Shown: positions 16,040 through 24,014 of the stretch, in pieces
Position numbering within the stretch: the first letter of the stretch is position 1
Layout: every line of letters starts with the position of its first letter
Program-made: the position numbers and the translations under genes
The notes under the pieces: model-generated
What the model was told of the DNA's origin: nothing
Database searches by the model: none
What the model saw: the letters and a program-made list of their open reading frames with translations, nothing else
Source of the DNA: Streptomyces viridochromogenes
Lineage (GTDB): Bacteria; Actinomycetota; Actinomycetes; Streptomycetales; Streptomycetaceae
Assembly: GCF_001270495.1 (NCBI RefSeq)
Contig: NZ_LGUR01000216.1
Span: 1-64,000 of the forward strand
Reading direction: 5' to 3'
DNA length: 64,000 nucleotides

Positions 16040-17392
16040 TCAGTGGGCGGCGGGCAGGGCGGGTTCGGCGGAGGTGGTCGCGGCCAGGCCGGCTTCGCGG
16101 CGCTCCTTCACACCCCACGTCTCACGCGTCAGCAACGCCGCCACGAGGCCGAGCAGCCCGTAGAAACTGAAAAGAACCGCGGGCCCGGTCCACCCGGTGG
16201 CGGAATAGAGCGCGGTGGCGATCAGGGGAGTGAACCCGGAGACCACCGCGGAGAGTTGGTAGGCCAGGGAGGTTCCGGCGGTTCGGGTCTTGGTCGCGAA
16301 CAACTCGCAGAACCAGGCCCCCTGGACACCGGCCAGCGAGTTCTGGCAGACGGCGTAACTGATCACGAAGGCGATCAGGATGAGGGCCGCGGCTTCGGTG
16401 TTGACGAGCAGGAAGAGCGGGATGCCCCATGCGGCGCTCACCGCACAGCCCAGCAGGTAGACCGGGCGGCGACCGACCTGGTCCGACAGACGGCCCCAGA
16501 GCGTCGTGGCGGCGATGCCGATGGCGGCGGCGGTCACCAGGGCGGTGAGGCTGGTGGTACCCGAGACGTCGGGGGCGTCGCCGTCGTCCAGGTAGGACAG
16601 GACGAAGGTGACCGAGACGGCGTACCCCGCGGTCTCCGTGATCCGCAGGCAGAAGGCTCGCAGCACGTTGCGCCAGTCCTCCCGGATCACCACCAGCAGC
16701 GGGTTCTTGACCACCTCCCCGGACTCCTTGAGCGCCTCGAACTGGGGCGACTCGTCGATCTTCAACCGGATGAAGATGCCGACGGCGATCAGGACCGCGC
16801 TGAGCAGGAACGGCACGCGCCAGGCCCAGTTGTCGTCCAGGGTGTGCCGGCTGAGCAGGAAGGCGAGGTTGGCGAGGAGCAGCCCCACCGGGAAGCCGGC
16901 CTGCGTGATGCCCGTGTACAGGCCACGCCGTCGCCACGGGGCATGCTCGAAGGTCATCAGGATGGCGCCGCCCCACTCGGCGCCGAAGGCGAGCCCCTGG
17001 ATGACGCGGACGACCACCAGCAGGATGGGCGCCCAGATCCCGACCATCTGGTAGGTGGGCAGGCAGCCGATCAGCACGGTTGCGATGCCCATCAGCAGCA
17101 GGGATCCGACCAGTACGGGTTTGCGTCCGACGCGGTCTCCGAGATGACCGGCGACGATGCCGCCCAGCGGCCGTGCGGCGAAGCCGATCCCCAGGGTCGC
17201 GAAGGACAGCAGGGTGGCTGACAGCGGGTCGGAGTCCGGGAAGAACACGTCCCCGAAATAGAGGGCGGCGGCAGTTCCGAAGCCGATGAAGTCATACGTC
17301 TCGATGGTCGCGCCCACGCCGCACCCGACGGCGACTCTCAGGCGTTCGGGCGACCCGTGCGCCGCCTGCTGCGACGCCTTGGACTCAGCCAT
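16040..17392 (-). CDS. MFS transporter, MHS (metabolite:H+ symporter) family
   Basis: 450 residues from ATG 17390-17392, seven bases behind GGAGG. About twelve hydrophobic segments; between the second and third is GHLGDRVGRKPVLV and in the second half GRLSDQVGRRPVYLLG, the two MFS loop motifs. The start VGCGVGATIETYDFIGFG and FAARPLGGIVAGHLGDRVGR are typical for the MHS subfamily (ShiA, ProP, KgtP relatives), which import organic acids or osmolytes with protons. As first gene of the split-transketolase operon it probably brings in the substrate. The 16-bp palindrome at 17446-17461 is 54 bp upstream. Confidence 0.92.
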   Translation of the reverse strand: MAESKASQQAAHGSPERLRVAVGCGVGATIETYDFIGFGTAAALYFGDVFFPDSDPLSATLLSFATLGIGFAARPLGGIVAGHLGDRVGRKPVLVGSLLLMGIATVLIGCLPTYQMVGIWAPILLVVVRVIQGLAFGAEWGGAILMTFEHAPWRRRGLYTGITQAGFPVGLLLANLAFLLSRHTLDDNWAWRVPFLLSAVLIAVGIFIRLKIDESPQFEALKESGEVVKNPLLVVIREDWRNVLRAFCLRITETAGYAVSVTFVLSYLDDGDAPDVSGTTSLTALVTAAAIGIAATTLWGRLSDQVGRRPVYLLGCAVSAAWGIPLFLLVNTEAAALILIAFVISYAVCQNSLAGVQGAWFCELFATKTRTAGTSLAYQLSAVVSGFTPLIATALYSATGWTGPAVLFSFYGLLGLVAALLTRETWGVKERREAGLAATTSAEPALPAAH

Positions 17393-17445
17393 GCCGATCC
17401 TCCTTGATCGTGGGCGGGCCAGCCGTCCCGGGCTGCCCTGGCTGT

Positions 17446-17461
17446 CGACTGTTAACAGTCG
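17446..17461. promoter_or_regulatory. perfect 16-bp palindrome, candidate GntR operator 1
   Basis: CGACTGTTAACAGTCG is its own reverse complement. It lies 54 bp before the MFS gene and 112 bp before the divergent GntR gene. A related site with a CGACTGTCAACAG core is at 17529-17544, so one dimeric regulator could bind both. Confidence 0.7.
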
Positions 17462-17528
17462 AGAGTCGATGCTGAGCCCGCCGGTAAGACGTGTCAACCC
17501 CCACCGCGGGGATCGGTGCAGAATCTGC

Positions 17529-17544
17529 CGACTGTCAACAGATG
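17529..17544. promoter_or_regulatory. second, imperfect copy of the GntR operator
   Basis: CGACTGTCAACAGATG matches the palindrome at 17446 in 12 of its 13 leading bases, its right arm being degenerate. It overlaps the expected -35 zone of the GntR gene, whose TAAAAT -10 box is at 17559-17564, nine bases before the GTG start. This predicts autoregulation and an almost leaderless transcript. Confidence 0.6.
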
Positions 17545-17572
17545 ACCGATGGTCGGGCTAAAATGACCGCTC

Positions 17573-18274
17573 GTGGAGTCAAAGAAGGGTTCGACCGTGG
17601 CCGGTCAGGCGCTGTCCAGTCTCACCCGCTCGAAGACGCTCCGGGAGCGCGCGCTCGTGGCCCTGCGGACGGCCATCACCACCGGCCAGTACCGCCCCGG
17701 CGACCACCTCGGAGAAGTCGAGATCGCCGAGCACCTGTCGGTGAGCCGCGGCACGGTACGGGAGGCCCTGCGCCACCTCCAGCAGGAGGGACTCGTCACC
17801 GCGGGAGCCCGCGGCATGCTGCGCGTGTCCCAGCTGACGCCGACCGAGGTGCGGGAACTCTTCCAGGTCCGGGAGGCGTTGGAGGGGCTCGCGGTGGCGC
17901 AGATCATCGCGTCACCGCGCAGGCAGGAAGCGGCCAGAGCCCTGCGTCAGGCCTTGGAAAAGCTCCACGACGCCTTCGAGTCGGACGCGGACCTGGCGGC
18001 GAAGGTCGAAGCCGATCTCGGCTTCCACCTCCTGCTGTGCGAGCTGTCCGGCAACTCCATGCTGGTCAGGACGTGGCGTCACCTGGAAGGTCCCATCCGG
18101 GTGACCGTGATAAGTGCCGGCAAGGAGCAAAGCCGCCTTCCCATGTCCGCCGCCCGGCACGAGCCGATCGTCGACGCCATCGAACGCGACGACGAAGCCG
18201 GCGCGCTGGAGGTGCTGCGGGGGCACATGGCTCTCGCCAGTTGCCAGTTGGCCAACCCCGACGATCAAACCTGA
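17573..18274 (+). CDS. GntR-family transcriptional regulator (FCD type)
   Basis: 233 residues from GTG 17573. The winged helix is LRERALVALRTAITTGQYRP, IAEHLSVSRGTVREALRHLQ and GLVTAGARGMLRVSQL (residues about 23-88), then an FCD domain with ELFQVREALEGLAVAQIIA and FHLLLCELSGNSMLVRTWRH. FCD regulators usually sense carboxylates or sugars made from the pathway they control. It faces the MFS/transketolase/SDR operon, and two related palindromes lie between them. There is no Shine-Dalgarno sequence before the start, which fits the leaderless arrangement. Confidence 0.92.
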   Translation: MESKKGSTVAGQALSSLTRSKTLRERALVALRTAITTGQYRPGDHLGEVEIAEHLSVSRGTVREALRHLQQEGLVTAGARGMLRVSQLTPTEVRELFQVREALEGLAVAQIIASPRRQEAARALRQALEKLHDAFESDADLAAKVEADLGFHLLLCELSGNSMLVRTWRHLEGPIRVTVISAGKEQSRLPMSAARHEPIVDAIERDDEAGALEVLRGHMALASCQLANPDDQT

Positions 18275-18440
18275 GCAGGAGGACGCCCGGGACAGGCCGG
18301 CTCACCAACATGCGCGGGGGTCCACGTGTGAGCCTCGGATCCGGCATGTGCAGTCGCGACGGACACTCCGGATCAGGCAGGGAGACGACGCGTTCCGCTC
18401 GGCGCAGGCATCGCGCGCGCGTGACCCGGCCGCTGGTGGC

Positions 18441-18622
18441 GCCCGTGCCCACAACGTGCCCGTAAGAGCGGACATCCACGGTCGACAGCGGTGCGATCCG
18501 ACCCTCACGAGCAGTCCAAGGAGTGGAAATCCACGCAGGTCACGGCCGTAGAGCCGGCCCAGGCTCCGTCGCTTCCCCAGCTGAGAGCGCGAGTTCGATT
18601 CTCGTCACCCGCTCCACGATTA
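18441..18622 (+). repeat. island-end repeat, copy 3, ending in tRNA-Gly 3' half
   Basis: Begins CCCGTGCCCACAACGTGCCC, with GTAAGAGCGGACATCCACGG close behind, and ends with the tRNA part CTTCCCCAGCTGAGAGCGCG, T-arm and CACCCGCTCCA (about 18571-18616). The anticodon-loop stretch has one change (CCCCAG for CCCAAG). It lies just past the GntR gene and so closes the segment holding the transketolase operon. The 160 bp between the GntR stop and the repeat show no gene. Confidence 0.75.
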
Positions 18623-18652
18623 GGGCCCAGGTCAGAGACCCGGGCCTTTTTG
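18623..18652 (+). terminator. stem-loop and T-run after tRNA-Gly fragment copy 3
   Basis: GGCCCAGGTC pairs with GACCCGGGCC (one mismatch) and is followed by TTTTT, a standard intrinsic terminator. It replaces the T-poor stems of copies 1 and 2. Confidence 0.8.
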
Positions 18653-18899
18653 CTGTCCGTGGTGATCAGCGGTCGCGTGCCAGATTCGTGCCCCCGCTCC
18701 GAGGACTGGCCGGCGCGGGCCATGAGGCTCTGATCTTGGCGCCGGTGTCGGCGGCGAGGTGTTGCCGGTGTGCCGGGCGGGCATAGTGACAGGCCCCCTA
18801 AGGGCTGCGGCCGTAGTACTGGCGGACGAGAAGCTGGACCGTGCGGCGCGCGCGACGCGGATCAACGAGCCTCGCCTCGCAGGATGAAAACCGGCCGAC

Positions 18900-18990
18900 T
18901 GACCGAGCATGCCGGTGGCGAGGAGGGGTTTGCGGCCGATCCGGTCGGCGAGGTGGCCGGTGGGGCCTGTCCGCTGCCTCCACGAGATCG
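18900..18990 (-). pseudogene. MFS transporter relic
   Basis: The minus strand reads PTGHLADRIGRKPLLATGML, the loop between helices 2 and 3 of an MFS transporter, with no transporter sequence continuing on either side. It is a fragment of perhaps 30 codons. The surrounding stretch 18653-19096 otherwise holds no gene I can support. Confidence 0.45.
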
Positions 18991-19096
18991 GGTAGAGGCC
19001 CTGTGGAAGGAAACCAGCGTCAGCACCTTGGCCGAGAGATACGGGGCCAGGTCGCGTTCCGCGAAGTAGCGCCGATCCGCGTCTGGCGGGTTGTGC

Positions 19097-20044
19097 TCAG
19101 GCGGGCCGGGTGGGGGCCCGTAGTTCGATCTTGTATCCGCCCTGTGGGGAAGGCTCGGCGGTGAGGGTGCCGTTGAGCAGTTCGGCGCGTTCTCTCAGGC
19201 TGATCAGACCGTGCCGGGCGCTGGGCAGGGCGACGGACGGGCGGGTGGCGGCGGTGTTGGTGACGGTGACGCCGAAGTGCTGCGCGTCGTGCCACAGGCG
19301 CACCTCCACGCGGGCGCCCGGGGCGTGCTTGCGGACGTTCGTGAGGGCTTCTTGGACCGTGCGGTAGACGGTGCGTTGGGCGGTTGTGCTGATGCTGGGC
19401 GGGAGGTCCCCGTTCAGGGTGGTCTCGATGCCGCTGTTGGCGATCAGCTGCTGGAGGTCGGCGAGGGTGGGCTGGGGGGTGAGTTCGGTTTCCTTGCCGC
19501 TGGAGGCGCGCAGCAGGGTGACCATGTGGCGGAGTTCGTCGAGGGTGTTCACGCTCAGGGTGCGGATGGTGCGGGCGGCGTCGCGGGCGTCGGGGTCCTT
19601 GGCGGCGACCTGCAGGGCTCCGGCCTGTACGGCGATGAGGCTGACCTGGTGGGAGACGACGTCGTGCATCTCGCGGGCCAGTTGGGCGCGTTCGCGGGCC
19701 AGGACGGTCTGGGCGTACAGGGCGCGTTCGTGTTCGCGGGCCACTTCGACCTCGACGAGCTGGCGGGCCACGTCGTGTCTGGCCTGCACGAGCTGGCCGA
19801 ACAGGATCGGGGCGAAGGCCGTGGCCAGCGTGTAGACGAACTGGATGAGCGTCCAGGTCCGGTCACCGGGAAACGTGTCGCCGGAAAACGTGTCGGACAG
19901 GGGCCAGGCGAGGGTGCCCACCGCCGCGTTCAGCAGGGCGCAGCCGGCCAGCAGCGGGCGGTTGCGGGTGCGCGTGGCCAGCGTGTACAGGGCGGCGATC
20001 GGCGCGACCGCCACGTCCATGAACAGGGTCATGGGCAGGGTCAA
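19097..20044 (-). CDS. two-component sensor histidine kinase (HisKA_3 type), start unclear
   Basis: The catalytic half is normal: the phospho-acceptor His is in ERAQLAREMHDVVSHQVSLI, followed by TLDELRHMVTLLRA, AQRTVYRTVQEALTNVRKHA (N box) and HGLISLRERAELLNGTL (G box). Upstream of the given TTG start (20042-20044) the same frame stays open and codes for more membrane helix (TPFIWACAALGCAGLLL), but no ATG or GTG is found before it runs into the response-regulator gene. The real protein therefore either starts at an odd codon or was fused or truncated by a deletion. These kinases phosphorylate a NarL-type partner; the regulator gene directly upstream is the obvious one. Confidence 0.8.
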   Translation of the reverse strand: MTLPMTLFMDVAVAPIAALYTLATRTRNRPLLAGCALLNAAVGTLAWPLSDTFSGDTFPGDRTWTLIQFVYTLATAFAPILFGQLVQARHDVARQLVEVEVAREHERALYAQTVLARERAQLAREMHDVVSHQVSLIAVQAGALQVAAKDPDARDAARTIRTLSVNTLDELRHMVTLLRASSGKETELTPQPTLADLQQLIANSGIETTLNGDLPPSISTTAQRTVYRTVQEALTNVRKHAPGARVEVRLWHDAQHFGVTVTNTAATRPSVALPSARHGLISLRERAELLNGTLTAEPSPQGGYKIELRAPTRPA

Positions 20045-20819
20045 CAGGAAGACGGTCAGTGGAAAGCGCCTGCGCAGGAGCAGTCCGGCGCAGCCGAGGG
20101 CGGCGCAGGCCCATATGAACGGTGTCGCCTCGCCGTAGAGGTTGATCCAGGCGTCGAGGGTTGGCGCCGTCGTCGCCGAGCAGTCCGGCCCGCTCCGCGA
20201 GGAGCGCCGCCTGGACGCGGCTGGAGACCCGGAGCTTGGTCAGGATCGAGCTGACGTGGTCCTTGACCGTGCCCGCGCTCAGATGGATGCGGGTGCCGAT
20301 GTCGGCGTTGGACAGTCCTTCCGCGATCAGGACCAGCACGTCACGTTCGCGGTCGGTGAGCAGGTCCACGCGCGCCACGTCCTCCGCGACCCGGGGCGCG
20401 TCCGCCCCAGGATGGCCGCGCAGCAGAGCCCGCGAGGCTTTCGGGGACATCACCACCCCGCCCGCGGCCAGGGTGCGTACGAGGTGGGCGAGTTGTTCGG
20501 GCTCGGTGTCCTTGAGCAGGAAGCCCGCGGCTCCCGAGCGCAGCGCGGTCAGGATGTACTCGTCGGTGTCGAAGGTGGTCAGCATGGCCACCGTCGGCGG
20601 CTCGGGCAGCGTCTGGATCTCCCTCAGGACGGTCAGGCCGTCCACGTCCGGCATGCGGATGTCGAGGAGCACGACGTCCGGATGCTCGCGCCGGATCGCG
20701 TCGGCGGCCTGCGCTCCTTCCGCGGTCGCCACGACCTGGATGCCGTCGGACGCGTTCAGGATCAGCTCGAACCCGGACCGCACCAGCGCCTCGTCGTCCA
20801 CCACCACTACCCGGATCAC
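19863..20819 (-). CDS. NarL/LuxR-type response regulator with abnormal C-terminal extension
   Basis: The first 220 residues are a complete NarL-type regulator: receiver with VVVDDEALVRSGF, phosphorylated Asp in DVVLLDIRMPDVDG, Lys in GFLLKDTEP, then a LuxR helix-turn-helix LTDRERDVLVLIAEGLSNAD and HLSAGTVKDHVSSILTKLRV. Family members stop soon after the sequence seen here as QAALLAERAGLLGD. Instead the frame continues about 98 codons through the N-terminal coding region of the kinase gene, giving an Arg/Pro-rich sequence unlike any protein. The normal stop seems to have been lost. Gene order is regulator first, kinase second, in one transcription unit. It may regulate the two promoters at 20993 and 21723 (inference). 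Confidence 0.88.
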   Translation of the reverse strand: MIRVVVVDDEALVRSGFELILNASDGIQVVATAEGAQAADAIRREHPDVVLLDIRMPDVDGLTVLREIQTLPEPPTVAMLTTFDTDEYILTALRSGAAGFLLKDTEPEQLAHLVRTLAAGGVVMSPKASRALLRGHPGADAPRVAEDVARVDLLTDRERDVLVLIAEGLSNADIGTRIHLSAGTVKDHVSSILTKLRVSSRVQAALLAERAGLLGDDGANPRRLDQPLRRGDTVHMGLRRPRLRRTAPAQALSTDRLPVDPAHDPVHGRGGRADRRPVHAGHAHPQPPAAGRLRPAERGGGHPRLAPVRHVFRRHVSR

Positions 20820-20992
20820 CGGCGTTCCGCCTCACACTCGTCTGCTCTGTCCAGCTTCTCGGCGACCCGTACACCCCCGCAGCGGGGCGTCCACGTTCCC
20901 GCACGGTGATCGCCTGCTGTCGACAGTAAGTCCGGCACGGCGCGCGACGGTGCGGCCGCTGTGGACTCCCGCCACCCGGCAGGCCGGTTCCA

Positions 20993-21053
20993 GCCGGTCG
21001 GGGGGAGCGCTCCGGCCCGTCGGCGGGCGGGTGGGCGAGGCTCGGCGGATGGT
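20993..21053 (+). promoter_or_regulatory. duplicated promoter module A with 22-bp-spaced direct repeats
   Basis: GCCGGTCGGGGGG (20993) and GCCCGTCGGCGGG (21015) form a direct repeat with a 22-bp period, followed 31 bp later by CGGATGGT (21046). Exactly the same spacing occurs in module B at 21723. It lies in the 327-bp gap between the response regulator and the membrane gene at 21147; the rest of that gap shows nothing else. Confidence 0.55.
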
Positions 21054-21146
21054 GTCCGTGGTTGTCGTCCGGTGGGATCGGTCCGTGGGCCCGCCCGAGT
21101 CTGCGGGCCGCAGTCGATTTCCGTACCGTCAGAGGATCACCCAGCC

Positions 21147-21674
21147 ATGCCCCGCCTGTACCTGCGTCAGCCTGTCCGTGCTCTGCACCGCTGCGCGGCG
21201 CAGCCCCATGTGCTGTTCGGGGGCGTGTACGGGGCGGTGCTGGCCAGCTCCATGGTGGCCGCCCTGACGGAGCAGGGTGAGACGGCGCCCGCCGACCGGT
21301 TCAGCAGCGCCCAGTGGCTCCTGATCACGGCCGCCGCATCGGCCTTGGCGCACGGTTACGCACATCTGATCGCCCTGCGCGGCGACCGGACCCATCACGG
21401 TGTGCGCGCCGCGGTACGGCTGTTGCTGTCCGAGTGGCCGTTGGTGATGGCGACATCGCCGACAGTGGTCCTGCTGCTGGGCTCGGGCTGGGGGTGGTGG
21501 CCCTCGGCGGGCATCGAGTACGTGGCCTTCGCCGTGAACGTGGTGCTGCTGTTCGCCTGGGGCCTGGTCGCGGCCCGCGCCGCCGGTCGCACGTGGGGCT
21601 CCGCTTTGAAGATCGGCACGGTGGACGCGTTGCTCGGGCTTGCGGTCGTGGTGGCCAACGCCGTCATCAAATAG
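21147..21674 (+). CDS. small integral membrane protein of unknown function
   Basis: 175 residues from ATG 21147, with AGAGGAT upstream. About four to five hydrophobic segments can be seen, for example LFGGVYGAVLASSMVAALTE, WPLVMATSPTVVLLLGSG and YVAFAVNVVLLFAWGLVAAR, and the end LGLAVVVANAVIK. It contains AHGYAHLIALRGDRTHHG, with several His residues between helices. I do not recognise a family. It shares a promoter module with the next gene (21816), so the two are probably co-regulated, perhaps by the adjacent two-component pair. Confidence 0.75.
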   Translation: MPRLYLRQPVRALHRCAAQPHVLFGGVYGAVLASSMVAALTEQGETAPADRFSSAQWLLITAAASALAHGYAHLIALRGDRTHHGVRAAVRLLLSEWPLVMATSPTVVLLLGSGWGWWPSAGIEYVAFAVNVVLLFAWGLVAARAAGRTWGSALKIGTVDALLGLAVVVANAVIK

Positions 21675-21722
21675 GGCAGTTGGCTGTCCGGGCCCGCCGG
21701 CCGGCCGACGCGGCGCTGTTCC

Positions 21723-21783
21723 GCCGGTCGGCGGGGTGGTCCCGGCCGGTCGGCGGGGGCGTCACCGAAGCCTGCCGGATGGT
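21723..21783 (+). promoter_or_regulatory. duplicated promoter module B with 22-bp-spaced direct repeats
   Basis: GCCGGTCGGCGGG occurs at 21723 and again at 21745 (22-bp period), with CGGATGGT 31 bp after the second repeat start. The 60-bp block is about 70% identical to module A at 20993, with the repeats and the spacing best conserved, in front of the DUF418 gene. Confidence 0.6.
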
Positions 21784-21815
21784 CCGCCTCCTGACGGCAC
21801 CGAAGGATTCCGCGT

Positions 21816-23090
21816 ATGACGCAGATACCGCCGCCGCAGGAGACATCGGCCCCGCAGGAGAACTCGCCTCCACGGCCCCGAACCTCGTCCGAGTCCGCCG
21901 TGCGGGCCTCGCCCGGCCCCTCGATGGGACGCCTGGTGGGGTTGGATCTGGCCCGCGCGCTGGCGGTGTTCGGCATGTACATCGTGCACATCGCGCCGAT
22001 GCCGTCGGCCGGGGACAACGTCGGCAGCTGGGTGTACTTCCTGGCCGAGGGGCGCTCGTCGGCCCTGTTCGCCACCCTCGCCGGGTTCTCGCTGATGCTG
22101 ATCGCCGGCCGCCGTGAGCCGAAGACCGGCCTGGCGGGCCGGCAGGCGAAGGCCAGGATCGCGATCCGCGCCGTGATCCTGCTGGCGCTGGGCACCGTGC
22201 TGGCGATGGAGTACGGGGACATCATCATCCTCGCCTACTACGGCGTCTACTTCCTCCTCGCGCTGCTCCTGGTGCGACTGAGCGCCAAGACGCTGGCGAT
22301 CATCGCGGCGGGGATCGCGCTCGTCATGCCGCAGCTGGCGTTCGTTTTGAAGATGTGGCTGAGCGACTCCGTCCAGCAGAGCATCAACGCCTACGACCCG
22401 CTCGAGAAGCTCAGCACCGTGGGAGTACTCGATCTGCTGCTCACGGGCCTCTACCCGACGATCACGTGGCTGGCGTTCGTGATCGCCGGCATGGCGCTGG
22501 CCCGCCTCGACCTGACCGCCGCCTCCGTCCAGCGGCGCCTGGCCGCGCTCGGTGCCGGCCTCACCGTAGGCGCCTACGGGCTGGCCATGCTGCTGGGGGG
22601 CACGAGCGCGGTGTTGAGCTTCAGGGGAGGCGGAGGGCCGTCCAGCGGCTCCGGAGCGGGGTCCATGGGCAGCGGCCCCGGGGCAGGGTCCATGGGCAGC
22701 GGGTCCGGCGGGCCCGTGCAGTCGGCCTCGGACCTGCTGGGCGCCGTGTCGCACACCGGCACCACCTTCGACACCATCGGCTGCCTGGGTGTCGCGATCC
22801 TCGTGATCGTGGGCGCGACGGTGGCGATCGACCGCCTGCCGCGACTGCGCCGCCTGGCGAAACCGGTCATCGCCGTGGGCACGATGTCCCTGACGGCCTA
22901 CGTCGGCCACTTCCTCGCACAGTCCGCGTGGCCCGCTTCCGGCGCCGGCACCACGAAGTCCTGGGTACCCGTGATCACGTACGTCCTGGGGGCGATCGTG
23001 TTCGCCGCGATCTGGTCCCGCTTCTTCCGCCGCGGGCCCCTGGAGTACCTGCTCAACGCCGCCACCAAGCCCGCCAAGTACATTCGGTGA
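21816..23090 (+). CDS. DUF418/acyltransferase-like multi-pass membrane protein
   Basis: 424 residues. After a Pro/Ser-rich cytoplasmic start comes RLVGLDLARALAVFGMYIVH, the first membrane helix of the DUF418/DUF1624 superfamily, then about nine further helices, and the C-terminal FFRRGPLEYLLNAATKPAKY, the usual DUF418 ending. Relatives of this superfamily (heparan-alpha-glucosaminide acetyltransferase type) move acyl groups across membranes; the bacterial function is mostly unknown. Between residues about 270 and 300 there is an inserted Gly/Ser/Met repeat (GSGAGSMGSGPGAGSMGSGS), an unusual loop. ATG 21816 is taken because it follows the shared promoter module. Confidence 0.82.
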   Translation: MTQIPPPQETSAPQENSPPRPRTSSESAVRASPGPSMGRLVGLDLARALAVFGMYIVHIAPMPSAGDNVGSWVYFLAEGRSSALFATLAGFSLMLIAGRREPKTGLAGRQAKARIAIRAVILLALGTVLAMEYGDIIILAYYGVYFLLALLLVRLSAKTLAIIAAGIALVMPQLAFVLKMWLSDSVQQSINAYDPLEKLSTVGVLDLLLTGLYPTITWLAFVIAGMALARLDLTAASVQRRLAALGAGLTVGAYGLAMLLGGTSAVLSFRGGGGPSSGSGAGSMGSGPGAGSMGSGSGGPVQSASDLLGAVSHTGTTFDTIGCLGVAILVIVGATVAIDRLPRLRRLAKPVIAVGTMSLTAYVGHFLAQSAWPASGAGTTKSWVPVITYVLGAIVFAAIWSRFFRRGPLEYLLNAATKPAKYIR

Positions 23091-23294
23091 GGTCCGGTCG
23101 GGGTGGCTCGGCTTCATGCCCCATCCCGGCCTGGACACGGCGGCCGCCGGTGTGGCTGAGAGCTCCAAGTTCAAAAGGCGCCCGGCATCGGACGCGGTGA
23201 GCTCCACAAGTGAACGACCCAGGCGAACGTGACCCGGCCATCGGGATACCCGCCAACTCCCGTCCGTGTGCGGCCGGGGGCTGCCCTGTGGGTG

Positions 23295-23420
23295 TCAGGC
23301 CGCGGCCTCCGAGGGCGTCGGTTCCTGACGGAGGATCTCCAGTGCTCGGTGGAGGGTGCTCTTCGCGGTGCCCTGAGCGATGCCGAGGGCCCGAGCGGCC
23401 TCCTTGGTGCTGAAGCCCTC
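23295..23420 (-). pseudogene. sigma-70 region 4-like relic
   Basis: The minus-strand frame ending at 23295 reads EGWEGFSTKEAARALGIAQG and TAKSTLHRALEILRQE, a good match to the region 4 helix-turn-helix of ECF-type sigma factors. The sequence upstream changes frame and does not match regions 2 or 3, so a complete sigma factor is absent. The wider stretch 23091-24014 has long open frames on the minus strand, but none reads as a conserved protein apart from this piece. Confidence 0.5.
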
Positions 23421-24014
23421 CCAGCCTTCCGCTTTTGTGCGCGCCGCCACTCCGTCCTCAGGTTGATGCCCGGCAAGGTCGCCTGGATGCCCAGCAGGGC
23501 GTCGCGGCGCAAGCGTGCGCACTCCCCGAAATCCTCGTGTGCTGCGAGCCGTTGGCCGGTGTGCCTGGTGCCCGGGGCGCCGAGTGGTGCGGGGATCGTG
23601 CGCGCGTGCTGAGCCATGGCGCTCTATGGCCTGGAGGAGGTCTGCGAAGGTGGTGCAGGTCGCCGGTTCACCGATGACCGTCATGATCCACGCGACGGCT
23701 GCGCGGGTCGCCTCCGCCATGATCAGCGCCGTGGGAGCACGCGGCGGGAAAGGCGTGCCGGGGCGCGGAGTGGGCTGCCGGCCGATGCCCATGGGCATCA
23801 GGTTGAGCGGGGTGGGCCGTCCGGACTGCTCAGCGGGGCCTGCTCGCCCTTGGCCATGAGCACGGGCATGGGGACTCCCGGGTGGGGGGACGGACTGGGC
23901 GGGCAGCGAACCGCCGCAGCCGGTTGCCCCTGCCGCACGGCGCGGGCAACCGGTGGACGAGGGCCGGCGGCCGGCGGCCGACGCCACCGGCGAGCCCCAC
24001 AGGTCACGCCCGTC

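Noticed and set aside
23171..23987. Intact sigma factor or other gene in the two long minus-strand frames
   Set aside because: Only a region-4-like end is recognisable; the rest has no conserved pattern and the frames disagree.
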